Assembly: GCF_003583365.1 (NCBI RefSeq)
Contig: NZ_QXED01000001.1
Span: forward strand, 806,001 to 870,000
From: Fibrisoma montanum
GTDB taxonomy: Bacteria; Bacteroidota; Bacteroidia; Cytophagales; Spirosomataceae
Direction: 5' to 3'
Length of the DNA: 64,000 nt
This document shows, in pieces, positions 9,168 through 18,631 of the stretch. The position numbers and the translations under genes are program-made. Positions within the stretch are counted from its first letter, which is position 1. Each line of letters begins with the position of its first letter. The notes below the pieces were generated by a model. The model saw only the letters and a list, made by a program, of their open reading frames with translations. It was not told the origin of the DNA and ran no database searches.

Positions 9168-9824
9168 TTAGCGCAGGTCCACTACTTCAACGCCGGGGTA
9201 CTTTGCTTTATCGAAAGCAAAATAACTGTCCGTTACGTTAACGTTCGGCGCAAATTTCGTGATGTTGTAGGTCGTGCGCTTTCCGTCCTTATTGATGATC
9301 ACCCAGTTTCGCACCGATTTGTCCGCCTTATCGACCGAAATCTGAATGCTGGCAATCTGGCTCTTGTCGCGGTTGGGTTTTAATTCAATCACCTCCAGCG
9401 TACGACCACCCTGCTTCTGTTCTTTAAGAAACCGGTAATCGAAGCCACGCTTGTAGATGGTGTAAATCTGGGTTGGGTTCAGTTCGTTGGTAGCGCTGCC
9501 GTCGTAGTCCTGTACGTTCACTTCGTTGGACTCCTTGATGTAGGTGTACATCGTCTTACCATCGTTGAACACCTCCTGCCCACCCAGGTTCAGCCGAAAT
9601 TTGGCGTCTTTGACTGTCAGATCGCCTTTCAGGGTTTCGCTGGCTCCGCCCCCGGCACTGGTGTACGTAAACGCAGCCTGGTAGCTTTTCAGGGCTTTAT
9701 ATTTTTTGCTCATTGCATCCAGAATATCCTGCGCACGTTTGTCTTTCTGGGCCGATGCAGGCAATGCCATCATGGCCACTAAACCAAGCAGCAGGGCTGC
9801 TTTCTGTATCATATTACCTATCAT
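9168..9824 (-). CDS. lolA: LolA-like outer-membrane lipoprotein carrier protein
   Basis: LolA family proteins are periplasmic carriers that bring lipoproteins to the outer membrane. ATG 9824 gives MIGNMIQKAALLLGLVAM, a signal peptide ending at PASAQ, and about 192 mature residues; the upstream TTG is less likely. The mature part starts with AQDILDAMSKKYKALKSYQAAFTY, the family's usual opening, followed by beta-strand segments (GDLTVKDAKFRLNLGGQEVFNDGKT is spread over the next stretch) and a hydrophobic half-barrel pattern. It lies downstream of ftsK on the same strand, an arrangement that often recurs, so the pair may be co-transcribed. Confidence 0.85.
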   Translation of the reverse strand: MIGNMIQKAALLLGLVAMMALPASAQKDKRAQDILDAMSKKYKALKSYQAAFTYTSAGGGASETLKGDLTVKDAKFRLNLGGQEVFNDGKTMYTYIKESNEVNVQDYDGSATNELNPTQIYTIYKRGFDYRFLKEQKQGGRTLEVIELKPNRDKSQIASIQISVDKADKSVRNWVIINKDGKRTTYNITKFAPNVNVTDSYFAFDKAKYPGVEVVDLR

Positions 9825-9960
9825 TTTAGAATTTGGATTAGCCAAATTGCCGCCAAAGTTGGCAATTCGTTTCAGTAGTTAGACCAGACCGGCCGGAAAA
9901 AGTTTAACGATACCGGTGCGGGACGACAGCCCCGAAGCCATAACAACTTCGGGAGCGGAA

Positions 9961-12501
9961 TTATTCACCCTTGAGTCGACGTAGTATGTCTTCCAGCGTT
10001 TGAAGATCCTGCACCAGCACGTCGCGGGCTTTGCTTCCTTCGAACGGCCCCACGATTTTAGCCGCTTCGAGCTGATCGACAAGCCGGCCGGCGCGGTTGT
10101 AGCCGAGCTTCAACTTTCGCTGAATCAACGACGTACTGCCCTGCTGGTGAATCACGATCAACCGGGCGGCTTCGTCGAACATTGGATCGCGCTGACCCAG
10201 GTCCACATCTTTATCGTCGGCAGCGCCCCCGTCGTCACCCACGAACTCGGGCAGGTTGTACGCATCGTCGAAGCCGCGCTGATTACCGACAAACTCGCAG
10301 ATCTCTTCGATCTCGTTCGTATCCACAAACGGGCACTGCAACCGGATCAGATCGGAGTTCGACGACAGCAGCATATCCCCCATCCCGACCAGTTGCTCGG
10401 CTCCCCCCGTATCCAGAATCGTGCGGGAGTCAATCTTGGACGTTACCTTGAACGACAACCGGGCGGGGAAGTTGGCCTTGATCAGACCGGTAATTACGTT
10501 CACCGACGGCCGCTGCGTAGCCACAACCAGGTGAATGCCGATGGCCCGTGCCAACTGCGCCAGACGGGCAATGGGCTGCTCAACCTCCTTGCCGGCGGTC
10601 ATCATCAGATCGGCCAGCTCGTCGATGATCAGCACGATATAAGGCAGATACCGGTGTCCTTTCTCCGGATTCAACCGGCGCTTGGTAAACTTCGCGTTGT
10701 ATTCCTTGATGTTGCGGCAACCCGCATCTTTCAGCAGATTATAGCGGTTGTCCATCTCGATACACAGCGAGTTGAGCGTGTTGACAACCTTCTTGGTGTC
10801 CGTGATGATCGGCTCTTCGGCGTCCGGCAGCTTGGCCAGAAAGTGCCGCTCAATCTTGTTAAACAAGGTCAACTCCACTTTCTTGGGGTCAACCAGCACC
10901 AGTTTTAATTGCGAGGGGTGCTTTTTGTAAATCAGCGACGTCAGCAGTACGTTCAGACCCACGGATTTACCCTGGCCCGTTGCCCCGGCCATGAGCAAGT
11001 GCGGCATCTTGGCCAGATCGGCTATGTAAATTTCATTTGAGATCGTTTTACCCAGCACCACCGGCAGATCATACTTACTGTTGGCGAACACATCGCTCAT
11101 GATCATTGAGCGCATCGACACCATCTCGCGGTTCTTGTTGGGTACCTCGATCCCGATGGTTCCCATACCCGGCATCGGTGCAATAATCCGGATACCCAGC
11201 GCCGACAAACTCAGGGCGATGTCGTCTTCGAGGCTCTTGATCTTGGAAATACGAACGCCTTTGGCCGGTACGATTTCATACAACGTAACGGTCGGACCAA
11301 TCGACGCCTGAATGCTGTCGATCTCGATTCCGAAGTTCCGCAGGGTGGTTTCAATCCGGACTTTGTTGGCCGTCAGTTCATCGTCCGACACCTGCGCTTT
11401 ACGGTTGTTCTGGTACTCAGTCAGCAGTTCAAGCGTGGGATACTGATACTGAGCCAGCTCAAGCGTCGGGTCATAGAGACCGTGCACCGCGGCCAGATCG
11501 TCATCTTCGAACGGATCCGGTTCGAAAGCCGGCGCCGGAGTTGTACTTAACTCCCCGGTGGGCGTATCGACTACAGCCGCCGGATTTTTGATCGTCAACG
11601 TAACGCCGGTGCTCTTCGCAATTACGTCGGGCGCAGGGGTTTCAGGCTGCTCATCTTCAGCAGATGGCGCCGTACCATTCGTATGCCCGTTGACCGTCGG
11701 GGGGGGTACGTAACCGGGCTCAACAGCCGGCTCTACCTCCGTACTAGCTTCATCAGGCTGATCATCCGCATCCGATTCGTCGTACGTCTGCAACGTATCA
11801 TCCGGCTGAGTGTACTTTTGCGCACGAGACGATTCCGGGCGCGAAGGCATGGATACAGTCGGCAACTTCAGACTGCGGATGTTGAAGAAATAAACAACGA
11901 AGCCGAACAGCAGGAAGACGATAATCGCCAGATTACCCCAGCCAAACAGACTGTAAAGCATTACGTTCAGCTCATACCCTACTCCTCCGCACCAGACACT
12001 GCTGGCCTGCACGGAGTCGGTTGCCAGCACAAAATACCCGGTCAGCAGACTGATCCATACCGACGCAAACAACAATCCGGCGGTCGTGCGGCCCAGTGGC
12101 AGCGGCTCCCGCCCGAACGTCAGCTTGAAACCGGCCAGAAACACAATCACGGGAAAGCCAAGCGCCCCAATGCCGAACCAGCGAAACACGAACGCATGGG
12201 CTACGTAGGCTCCCAGTAACCCCACCCAGTTCTTGGTTTCAGCACCGGTTTCGGCCAGCGACCCGGCCCCTGCCGAACTCACGACACTCTGGTCGGCGGG
12301 TCCATTGATCAGATACGACACAAAGGCGACCAGCAGCCCAATGCCCAGCAGCATGAGCAACACCCCGAATGTAAGGGTGGATCGCTGATCGGTCAGCCAG
12401 CGGTCGAAAGCAGCCGCCCAGTCGAACGACGGCTCTTTTGGACGAACTCGTTCGGGCCGACGGATGGTATTTTGGCGGGGCGAGGTGGTTGGTTGTGCCA
12501 T
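9961..12501 (-). CDS. ftsK: DNA translocase FtsK
   Basis: FtsK pumps DNA at the division septum and helps resolve chromosome dimers. ATG 12501 gives 846 aa; an upstream in-frame TTG is unlikely. Residues ~45-230 hold about four membrane segments. A Pro/Glu/Asp-rich linker (~230-370) follows, then the motor domain with Walker A GATGQGKSVGLN near residue 508 and Walker B VLIIDELADLMM. The C-terminal winged-helix gamma domain (GSTSLIQRKLKLGYNRAGR) would read KOPS-type sites. All parts of the family are present in the usual order. Confidence 0.96.
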   Translation of the reverse strand: MAQPTTSPRQNTIRRPERVRPKEPSFDWAAAFDRWLTDQRSTLTFGVLLMLLGIGLLVAFVSYLINGPADQSVVSSAGAGSLAETGAETKNWVGLLGAYVAHAFVFRWFGIGALGFPVIVFLAGFKLTFGREPLPLGRTTAGLLFASVWISLLTGYFVLATDSVQASSVWCGGVGYELNVMLYSLFGWGNLAIIVFLLFGFVVYFFNIRSLKLPTVSMPSRPESSRAQKYTQPDDTLQTYDESDADDQPDEASTEVEPAVEPGYVPPPTVNGHTNGTAPSAEDEQPETPAPDVIAKSTGVTLTIKNPAAVVDTPTGELSTTPAPAFEPDPFEDDDLAAVHGLYDPTLELAQYQYPTLELLTEYQNNRKAQVSDDELTANKVRIETTLRNFGIEIDSIQASIGPTVTLYEIVPAKGVRISKIKSLEDDIALSLSALGIRIIAPMPGMGTIGIEVPNKNREMVSMRSMIMSDVFANSKYDLPVVLGKTISNEIYIADLAKMPHLLMAGATGQGKSVGLNVLLTSLIYKKHPSQLKLVLVDPKKVELTLFNKIERHFLAKLPDAEEPIITDTKKVVNTLNSLCIEMDNRYNLLKDAGCRNIKEYNAKFTKRRLNPEKGHRYLPYIVLIIDELADLMMTAGKEVEQPIARLAQLARAIGIHLVVATQRPSVNVITGLIKANFPARLSFKVTSKIDSRTILDTGGAEQLVGMGDMLLSSNSDLIRLQCPFVDTNEIEEICEFVGNQRGFDDAYNLPEFVGDDGGAADDKDVDLGQRDPMFDEAARLIVIHQQGSTSLIQRKLKLGYNRAGRLVDQLEAAKIVGPFEGSKARDVLVQDLQTLEDILRRLKGE

Positions 12502-12600
12502 GCGTTGGAGTAGGGTGGTAGCCGCAGAGGTAAATTTCCCTATTTTCAACGAAAATACGGTAGTTTCCGATGAGCCGATTGCGGGCGATTAATAAAAAAC

Positions 12601-13686
12601 TTAGGCTAGCGGCTGCATGGCCGGCGCGGGCGCTCTCAACAACGCCTGGTTGATCCGTTTGGCCAGCGCAGGGCCTTCGTAGATAAAACTGGTATACACC
12701 TGTACCAGACTGGCTCCGGCCTGCAGCTTTTCCAGTGCATCATCAGCCGAAAAAATCCCTCCGACGCCTATAATTGGAAACGCCCCGCCCGATTGGTTAT
12801 GCAGGTACCGGATCACCTCCGTCGAGCGGTGGCGCAATGGATATCCGCTAACCCCACCGGCTCCTATCTGTTCCACAACGGTAGCCTCGGTAGTCAGATC
12901 AGCGCGGCTGATGGTCGTGTTTGTCGCAATGACGCCCGCGATGCGGGTTTCGGCCACAATGGCGATAATATCGTCGAGCTGCCCATTCGTCAGGTCGGGT
13001 GCAATTTTCAACAAAACTGGTTTCGGCGCTGCGTGCTGCTGGTTTTCCTGCTGCAGGGCTGTCAGCAGGCGGGTCAGCGGCTCTCTTTCCTGCAGATCGC
13101 GCAGACCGGGCGTATTGGGCGAGCTAACGTTGACGACAAAGTAATCCACTACGTCGAAGAGCTCCCGGAAGCAGCTGAGGTAATCGTTCAGGGCGTTTTC
13201 GTTGGCCGTATCCTTATTCTTTCCGATGTTTCCGCCAATCAGTACCGGCATCCGGGTCGTTTGCCCGCTACGTTTCTGCATGAACTGCCGCAGCCGCCCC
13301 GAGGCCGGTCCAACGCCTTTGTTGTTAAATCCCATGCGGTTGATCAGCCCCCGATCGGCTTTCAGGCGAAACAACCGCGGCCGGGGATTGCCGGGCTGGG
13401 GCCGGGGCGTTACGGTGCCGATTTCAACGAATCCAAAGCCAAGATCGCCCAACTCGCTGACCAGCTCAGCGTTTTTGTCGAAGCCGGCTGCCATCCCAAT
13501 CGGGTTCGGAAACGTCAGTCCAAAAACAGTACGGGCCAGACGCGGATCATCCATTACGTAAAGTTTGCGACTGAGCCAGGATATCCCGGGAACCCTGAAC
13601 GCAAACTTCAGGGCCGACGTGACCACATGGTGTATAGTTTCGGCGTCGAAACGAAACAGCAACGGCAACAGAATACGCTTGTACAT
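12601..13686 (-). CDS. pyrD: dihydroorotate dehydrogenase (quinone), class 2
   Basis: This flavoprotein oxidises dihydroorotate to orotate in pyrimidine synthesis and passes electrons to membrane quinone. The N-terminal ~45 residues form the short helical membrane-association part of class 2 enzymes. [12 protein letters not shown] and [15 protein letters not shown] follow; the latter carries the catalytic Ser of class 2. FMN-binding [11 protein letters not shown] and IIGVGGIFS lie near the C-terminus. At 361 aa the length is normal. It sits between ftsK and cysM on the same strand. Confidence 0.95.
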   Translation of the reverse strand: MYKRILLPLLFRFDAETIHHVVTSALKFAFRVPGISWLSRKLYVMDDPRLARTVFGLTFPNPIGMAAGFDKNAELVSELGDLGFGFVEIGTVTPRPQPGNPRPRLFRLKADRGLINRMGFNNKGVGPASGRLRQFMQKRSGQTTRMPVLIGGNIGKNKDTANENALNDYLSCFRELFDVVDYFVVNVSSPNTPGLRDLQEREPLTRLLTALQQENQQHAAPKPVLLKIAPDLTNGQLDDIIAIVAETRIAGVIATNTTISRADLTTEATVVEQIGAGGVSGYPLRHRSTEVIRYLHNQSGGAFPIIGVGGIFSADDALEKLQAGASLVQVYTSFIYEGPALAKRINQALLRAPAPAMQPLA

Positions 13687-13758
13687 GCGACAAAGATACG
13701 TAATCTGTTACCGTGCCTGAAAGAAGAAAACCGTCTGATTACGGGTGTAGGCGACTGA

Positions 13759-14631
13759 TCAGCCGAACAGCGATGAGGACAGATACCGATCGCCCCGATC
13801 GCAGATGATACAGACAATGACGCCGGATTCCAGTTCTTCGGCCAGTTTCATCGACGCATAGACGGCTCCTCCGCTGCTCATACCGGCAAAAACGCCTTCC
13901 ACGCTGGCCAGTTTCCGCGTCGTCTGCACCGCGTTGGCCTCCGATACTTCGATTACGCGATCGACCCGCTCGGGTTCGAATATTTTAGGCAGGTACTCGA
14001 CCGGCCACTTCCGGATACCCGGAATCGACGAGCCATCCGTTGGCTGGCACCCCACAATCTGCACGTCCGGGTTCTGTTCTTTCAGGTAGCGGGATGTACC
14101 CATGATGGTGCCGGTCGTACCCATCGACGAAACGAAATGCGTGACTTGTCCGTCGGTATCCCGCCAGATTTCCGGGCCGGTTGTGCGGTAATGGGCGAGG
14201 TAATTATCCGGGTTAGCGAATTGATTAAGCATCAGATAGCCCCCTTTGGCCACCTGGGCGTCGGCATAATCGCGGGCGCTTTCAATGCTTTCGGTCAAAA
14301 TGACCTTAGCCCCAAATGCCTCCATCGTCAATACCCGTTCGCGGGTCGAGTTTTCGGGCATGACCAGCTCAATATCAATGTCGTAGAGCCGGGCAATCAT
14401 GGCCAGAGCGATACCCGTGTTGCCACTGGTAGCTTCAATCAGCTTTATTCCCGGTTTCAGTTCACCCCGCGACAGAGCGCCCTGGATCATGCTGGCGGCT
14501 GCCCGGTCTTTCACGCTGCCACCTGGATTATGACCTTCCAGTTTACCGTAGATTTTAACCCGGGGATTTTGGTGAATGCGGTTTAATTCAATCAGAGGAG
14601 TATTGCCAACCAGATCGAGCAAGGTTGCCAT
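13759..14631 (-). CDS. cysM: cysteine synthase B
   Basis: A PLP enzyme that makes cysteine from O-acetylserine and sulfide or thiosulfate. ATG 14631 (MATLLDLVGNTPLIEL) is the standard family start; an ATG 33 bp upstream is also in frame. The PLP lysine is in GGSVKDRAA, the substrate loop is ATSGNTGIALA, and the phosphate loop is SSMGTTGTIMG. The arrangement VPENSTRER-like MPENSTRERV and the late IICDRGDRYLSS point to CysM rather than CysK. Length is 290 aa, as expected. Confidence 0.92.
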   Translation of the reverse strand: MATLLDLVGNTPLIELNRIHQNPRVKIYGKLEGHNPGGSVKDRAAASMIQGALSRGELKPGIKLIEATSGNTGIALAMIARLYDIDIELVMPENSTRERVLTMEAFGAKVILTESIESARDYADAQVAKGGYLMLNQFANPDNYLAHYRTTGPEIWRDTDGQVTHFVSSMGTTGTIMGTSRYLKEQNPDVQIVGCQPTDGSSIPGIRKWPVEYLPKIFEPERVDRVIEVSEANAVQTTRKLASVEGVFAGMSSGGAVYASMKLAEELESGVIVCIICDRGDRYLSSSLFG

Positions 14632-14881
14632 AGTAGAAACTTCAAAGAGGTTATTACCTCCCATAATCCTAAATGAAACGTATTAGTTCGTCTGCCGGCA
14701 AACGCCTTTTTTTAATCCAGTTTCTGCGGCCATGCGTATTAAGTATTTATTACTAATAAAATATTATCCATCTTATAATGCATTGATTCTGAATTTTGTG
14801 TAAAATTGTAGAGCACGTTGGTGAGGCTATCGGCCCGTTCCGAGTTCACTGCGTCAATCTTATTCACACCCGTTCAAATGT

Positions 14882-15334
14882 ATGAAACAGCAATTGTCAC
14901 CCAAGCCGCTGACAACAGCGCATGTCGAACAGATTGCCCAGCAATTTGACATGCCCGACCTGACGCTCCCCTTCTGGGGATACCGCAAGAAGATGCCGAT
15001 GCACCGGATCGTCCGGCTGGAAGGCGAAGGCAACTACACCCTATTTCACTTTGTAGATGGCAGCCAGCTAATGGTTTCGCTGACGCTCAAAAAGATGGAA
15101 AGCCGCCTGTCGTCGAAGGTGTTTGTACGGCCGCACAAAAAGAACATCATTAATCTGCTGTACCTGCAGGATATTCACCCCGACCGCCAGCAATTGACTG
15201 TCAGTCTGGTAAACGGCGACCGTGTGGAGGTCTCACGCCGGAAAGCCAGCCGGTTCATCAAGCAGGTTCGCGGGTTCCAGCAGGAACTTGAATCCCTGCA
15301 CGAAGACGCCGAACCAGTGCCGATGATGGCCTGA
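14882..15334 (+). CDS. stand-alone LytTR DNA-binding regulator
   Basis: The ~100 C-terminal residues fit the LytTR DNA-binding domain: HRIVRLEGEGNYTLFHF, then SLTLKKMESRL, FVRPHKKNIINLLYL and a last VSRRKASRFIKQV helix. There is no receiver domain; the first ~45 residues are unlike any domain I know. No sensor kinase is next to it, so how it is controlled is not visible. Such single-domain LytTR proteins are common in Cytophagales. The 217 bp before it contain an AT-rich stretch that probably holds the promoter. Confidence 0.85.
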   Translation: MKQQLSPKPLTTAHVEQIAQQFDMPDLTLPFWGYRKKMPMHRIVRLEGEGNYTLFHFVDGSQLMVSLTLKKMESRLSSKVFVRPHKKNIINLLYLQDIHPDRQQLTVSLVNGDRVEVSRRKASRFIKQVRGFQQELESLHEDAEPVPMMA

Positions 15335-15348
15335 GTCGGGTCGTTGGA

Positions 15349-15419
15349 TTAACGCATAAAGTCCGGCTTTGAGGCAACAGTGTTCCTGAAAACCTCAAAC
15401 GCCGGACGTTATGCGTTAA
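15349..15419. terminator. long inverted repeat between convergent genes
   Basis: Arms at 15349-15377 and 15393-15419 pair through TTAACGCATAA, GTCCGGC and TTTGAGG with small mismatches. It separates the LytTR gene and the acyl-CoA ligase. There is no long T-run, so it is a terminator candidate of moderate strength. Confidence 0.55.
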
Positions 15420-15427
15420 CCAACTAT

Positions 15428-17131
15428 CTATGCGTTGCGTTTCGCCATTTCTTCATCCCGCAGCGGCCTGCGCAGAATCTTACCCACATTGGATTTAGGC
15501 AGCTCCGGCCGGAACTCGATCAGCTTTGGCACCTTGTAGGCGGTCAGGTTTTCGCGGCAGTACGCCTTGATCGTTTCCTCGGTCAGGTTCGGATCTTTTT
15601 TTACCACGAAGATTTTAACCACTTCGTTCGATTTTGCATCCGGAACGCCGATGCAGGCTACCTCCAGAACCCCGGGGCACTGGGCCACTACGTCCTCAAT
15701 CTCGTTTGGATAGACGTTGAAGCCCGACACCAGAATCATGTCTTTCTTGCGATCCACGATCTTGAAGTACCCGTCGGCATCCATTACGCCAATATCGCCG
15801 GTTTTAAACCAGTCGCCCATCATGGCTTTTGCCGTTTCTTCGGGGCGGTTGAAGTAGCCAACAAATACCTGTGGCCCCCGGGCGCAGATCTCACCGGGTT
15901 CACCCACGGCCGCATCGGTCCCATCGTCGCGAACTATTTTCAACTCAGTACTCGGCCAGGGCACGCCGATGGTGCCAACGCGGTTGCCACCCACAACCGG
16001 GTTCGAGCACAACACCGGCGAAGTTTCGGTGAGGCCGTATCCTTCAGCGGGTTTGTTGCTGGTCAGTTTCTGCCAGCGTTCGGCCACGGCCGTTTGCAGC
16101 GCCATTCCGCCTGCCGACGTCACTTTGAGATGACTAAAATCTACCTCATTAATCCGCGGGTGATTCAGCAACCCGTTATACAACGTATTGACGCCGGTAA
16201 AACACGAGACTTTGTGCCGTTTGAGGTCGTCGATGAACGCATTCATATCCCGGGGATTGGTAATGAGCAGGTTCATAGAGCCTATTTTCAGCGAGGCCAG
16301 TGCGTTGGTCGTTAGGGCATATACGTGATACAGCGGTAAGGCCGCCACCACCACCGTTTCACCGTCGGGCAAGTTAGCGGGTTTCATCCAGACGTCCTGT
16401 CCTTCTACGTTGGCGATGATGTTCCGGTGCGACAGCATCGCCCCCTTCGAGACGCCGGTCGTGCCGCCTGTGTACTGAATAAACGCCAGATCGCTGCCCT
16501 TGATGTCTACCGGCCGGAAAGGTTGCCGACTGCCCCGGCTCAGCGCGTCGCCGAACGAAATAGCGTTTGGCAGATTGAACGGCGGCACCAGCTTCTTGAC
16601 GTACTTAACCACGGCATTGACGATGTGCTTTTTGGGGAAACCCAGCAAATCGCCCAACTGCGTCACGATGACGTGTTTAATGTCTGTCTTATCAATGATT
16701 TTTTCAAGGTTGGCCGCAAAGTTCGCGAGGATGACGATAGCCTTTGCCTGTGAGTCCTTGAACTGGTGCTGCATCTCGCGGGGCGTATAGAGCGGGTTGG
16801 TGTTGACAACCACAAGCCCGGCCCGCAGTGCGCCAAACATAGCCACAGGGTACTGAAGCGCGTTCGGCATTTGTATAGCAATATGATCTCCCTTCTGGAG
16901 CTTTAAGTCGTTCTGCAAAAACGAAGCAAACTGTTTCGAAAGCTGATCTAACTGACCAAAGGTTAGCTGCTTACCCATGTTTTCGTAGGCTGGGCGGTTC
17001 GCGAAACGCTGGAAGCCGTCTTCCATCAGAGCGGCCAGCGACGGGTAAGCGTCTGGATTTATTTCATGAGGAACGCCTTCCGGGTAATGGCGTCGCCAGG
17101 GATATGTTTGTGTGGTGATGGGCGTTTCCAT
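15428..17131 (-). CDS. fadD: long-chain fatty acid-CoA ligase
   Basis: An ATP-dependent ligase that activates fatty acids as acyl-CoA. ATG 17131 (METPITTQ) gives 567 aa; a TTG further upstream is less likely. Core motifs are YTGGTTGVSKGAMLSHRN (ATP/AMP P-loop) near residue 210, GYGLTETSP near 355, the TGDIGVMD hinge and DRKKDMILVSGFNVYPNE near 460. The catalytic C-terminal Lys is in KSNVGKILRR. The spread of motifs and the length match FadD; chain-length preference cannot be judged. Confidence 0.92.
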   Translation of the reverse strand: METPITTQTYPWRRHYPEGVPHEINPDAYPSLAALMEDGFQRFANRPAYENMGKQLTFGQLDQLSKQFASFLQNDLKLQKGDHIAIQMPNALQYPVAMFGALRAGLVVVNTNPLYTPREMQHQFKDSQAKAIVILANFAANLEKIIDKTDIKHVIVTQLGDLLGFPKKHIVNAVVKYVKKLVPPFNLPNAISFGDALSRGSRQPFRPVDIKGSDLAFIQYTGGTTGVSKGAMLSHRNIIANVEGQDVWMKPANLPDGETVVVAALPLYHVYALTTNALASLKIGSMNLLITNPRDMNAFIDDLKRHKVSCFTGVNTLYNGLLNHPRINEVDFSHLKVTSAGGMALQTAVAERWQKLTSNKPAEGYGLTETSPVLCSNPVVGGNRVGTIGVPWPSTELKIVRDDGTDAAVGEPGEICARGPQVFVGYFNRPEETAKAMMGDWFKTGDIGVMDADGYFKIVDRKKDMILVSGFNVYPNEIEDVVAQCPGVLEVACIGVPDAKSNEVVKIFVVKKDPNLTEETIKAYCRENLTAYKVPKLIEFRPELPKSNVGKILRRPLRDEEMAKRNA

Positions 17132-17152
17132 ATCTGTTTTGTATGTTTTCAA

Positions 17153-17689
17153 GCAAAAATAAAACGAATTCGGGATTGATTATCTTATCAAAAGTCAAAT
17201 AATCAAGTGGAGGTAAATTAACCAAAAAACCTACTGACCGCCTATTGATGAATTTTTGCCCACATACTCTCGCTTACACGCTGTACCTCACCAATCAAAT
17301 TACGCTACCTGGAATCAACTCCTTATTGATAGGCTACGGTATAGTATCCACACGTCACCAGACTAAAAACAGGCCGTCTTCATCATTCCGGCAGCCTGAT
17401 CCTGACGATTACGCACCCCGGTCGGCAGGATAAAACAAAAGCGCCTAATCTGTTGACCTACAATTATTTGCCCCGCGCTACTATCCAGACCTTTCGGTAC
17501 ACTCATATAGTACGGCCAATTTACGTATAAGGTTGATACAACAAACAGTCCTTTTCGTATACGGGCGGTTGCCTATACGTTGCATTACAGGCTCCTGCCT
17601 TATAATGCGTGTTGAAGCAAGGTTACTCAAAAAGTCTGGGCCCCTGATACTCACGAATCTATCATCCAGACCCCGCGCTATCGAAAACA
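17153..17689. other. intergenic stretch with no convincing gene
   Basis: About 540 bp upstream of fadD up to the left end of the integrated element. Short open frames exist, but their translations do not look like proteins. It must contain the fadD promoter; no clear box was found. I see no RNA gene. Confidence 0.5.
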
Positions 17690-17722
17690 AAAAACCCGCT
17701 GACATTACATCAGCGGGTTTTT
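17690..17722 (-). terminator. ancestral terminator of tRNA-Arg, now at the far end of the element
   Basis: On the minus strand this reads AAAAACCCGCTGA, a 7-nt loop, the pairing arm TCAGCGGGTTTTTT and then GTTTT: a textbook intrinsic terminator. It directly abuts the 17-bp copy of the tRNA 3' end. Before the insertion it would have followed the tRNA-Arg gene at once. Confidence 0.75.
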
Positions 17723-17739
17723 GTGCTCCCGAAGGGATT
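17723..17739. repeat. left attachment site (attL-type), copy of the tRNA-Arg 3' end
   Basis: GTGCTCCCGAAGGGATT is identical to 28613-28629, which is the 3' end of tRNA-Arg (minus strand). The bases on either side differ between the copies, so the shared core is exactly 17 bp. It marks the outer limit of the element. Confidence 0.88.
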
Positions 17740-17785
17740 TTAAAGCCTATTGTAAATCAACTATTTATAATGGATATTGAGCATA

Positions 17786-17804
17786 GTTGACGGATTAGTT
17801 GACG
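17786..17804 (+). repeat. left arm-type integrase sites (two GTTGACGG units)
   Basis: Two GTTGACGG units 12 bp apart form a 20-bp motif (17786-17805) that recurs at 28481-28500 with one mismatch, in the same orientation. The position, ~50 bp inside the core site, fits the arm-type binding sites of tyrosine integrases. Confidence 0.65.
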
Positions 17805-17924
17805 GATTTCTAATTATACACCTGTAAACTATAAAATCTTTGTCTACTAATTGACAGGTAGCCCTTTGACCTTCGTACTTTTGACCTGAATCGAGTGCCT
17901 TAGCGGGCAACTTGGTTTGGTCAG

Positions 17925-17990
17925 AACCGGGCGGGTGGTTCCCCCGGTTCATATAGGCCGGGTGGGTGGTTCCCCCGGCCTTTGTTTTTT
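17925..17990 (+). repeat. two tandem hairpins with covarying stems and a conserved loop
   Basis: Unit 1 (17925-17949) pairs AACCGGG with CCCGGTT, and unit 2 (17956-17980) pairs GGCCGGG with CCCGGCC. Both have the loop NGGGTGGTTCC, which differs only at its first base. The two outer stem pairs change on both sides (A-T to G-C), so pairing is kept. Unit 2 is followed by TTTGTTTTTT, so it could terminate plus-strand transcription. The duplicated conserved loop suggests a structured RNA or a binding site rather than only a terminator. Confidence 0.6.
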
Positions 17991-18077
17991 CATACAGCTA
18001 GCAACCCATCTAACAAGAGGCCGTTAGGTCAATAGATTAGTTTTACCATTTAACCCTAATCCGTTCATTTGTATTTT

Positions 18078-18085
18078 TAGGTTTG
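18078..18085 (+). promoter_or_regulatory. TAGGTTTG promoter -7 box
   Basis: Matches the Bacteroidota consensus TAnnTTTG about 45 bp upstream of the first receiver gene. No good -33 TTG element was found at the right distance. Confidence 0.35.
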
Positions 18086-18129
18086 GTTTGATTATTAGCT
18101 CATTATCCATTCACAAACTCACTCCTATT

Positions 18130-18540
18130 ATGACCGATCAGCCTGTAGTTTGGGTTGTGGACGACGACCCCGACGACCAACTGTTGATGGCAATGGCGCT
18201 GCGCCAGATCGTTCCTTCCATTCAGGTCAGATTCATTGACGACGGTTCCGAATTAATCCTCCTGCTGAACGAATTAGAGTCGTATCCCCGACTCGTCATT
18301 CTTGACCTGAACATGCCTGTTATGAATGGATTTGAAACTCTTGAAGAAATCCGCAACATACCTCAATACCAACATCTACCCGTTGTCATTCTGACTACCT
18401 CCCGTAATGCTGAGGACAAAGAACGTTCAATGGCTTTAGGTGCGAATGGGTATTACACCAAACCAGCAAATCACAACCAGACTATTAACATCGTAAGCGA
18501 ACTGGTTCGCCATTGGCAACTGCATGATTCCGCAAGATAG
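18130..18540 (+). CDS. single-domain response regulator (receiver only), first of two
   Basis: The protein is a lone CheY-like receiver of 136 aa. Acidic residues are in VVDDDPDDQLL, the phospho-acceptor Asp is in LVILDLNMPVMNGFE, the conserved Thr is in VILTTSRNA, and the Lys is in YYTKPANHNQ. ATG 18130 (MTDQPVVWVV) is preferred over a start 42 bp upstream. There is no output domain and no kinase gene nearby, so it may receive phosphate from a host kinase. The DD-DD N-terminal pattern resembles Rcp1-type regulators. It lies on the integrated element just inside its left end, next to a second receiver-only gene. Confidence 0.88.
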   Translation: MTDQPVVWVVDDDPDDQLLMAMALRQIVPSIQVRFIDDGSELILLLNELESYPRLVILDLNMPVMNGFETLEEIRNIPQYQHLPVVILTTSRNAEDKERSMALGANGYYTKPANHNQTINIVSELVRHWQLHDSAR

Positions 18541-18591
18541 AATTAGTCTACAAACTCTATGAATAATTTTAGGTGTTCATGTTTTAAATTA

Positions 18592-18599
18592 TACTTTTG
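18592..18599 (+). promoter_or_regulatory. TACTTTTG promoter -7 box
   Basis: Fits TAnnTTTG and lies ~33 bp upstream of the second receiver gene, in an AT-rich gap. It suggests that the second receiver has its own promoter. Confidence 0.4.
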
Positions 18600-18631
18600 T
18601 AGTCAGCACACCTAATTAGACTACATTGTAC

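Noticed and set aside
10000-10908. Long plus-strand frame opposite ftsK
   Set aside because: It is antisense to a well-supported FtsK gene and has no family resemblance. High-GC codon use creates such shadows.
17533-17790. 85-residue plus-strand frame across the left att site
   Set aside because: It runs through the terminator hairpin and the tRNA-derived core, so it is a chance frame.
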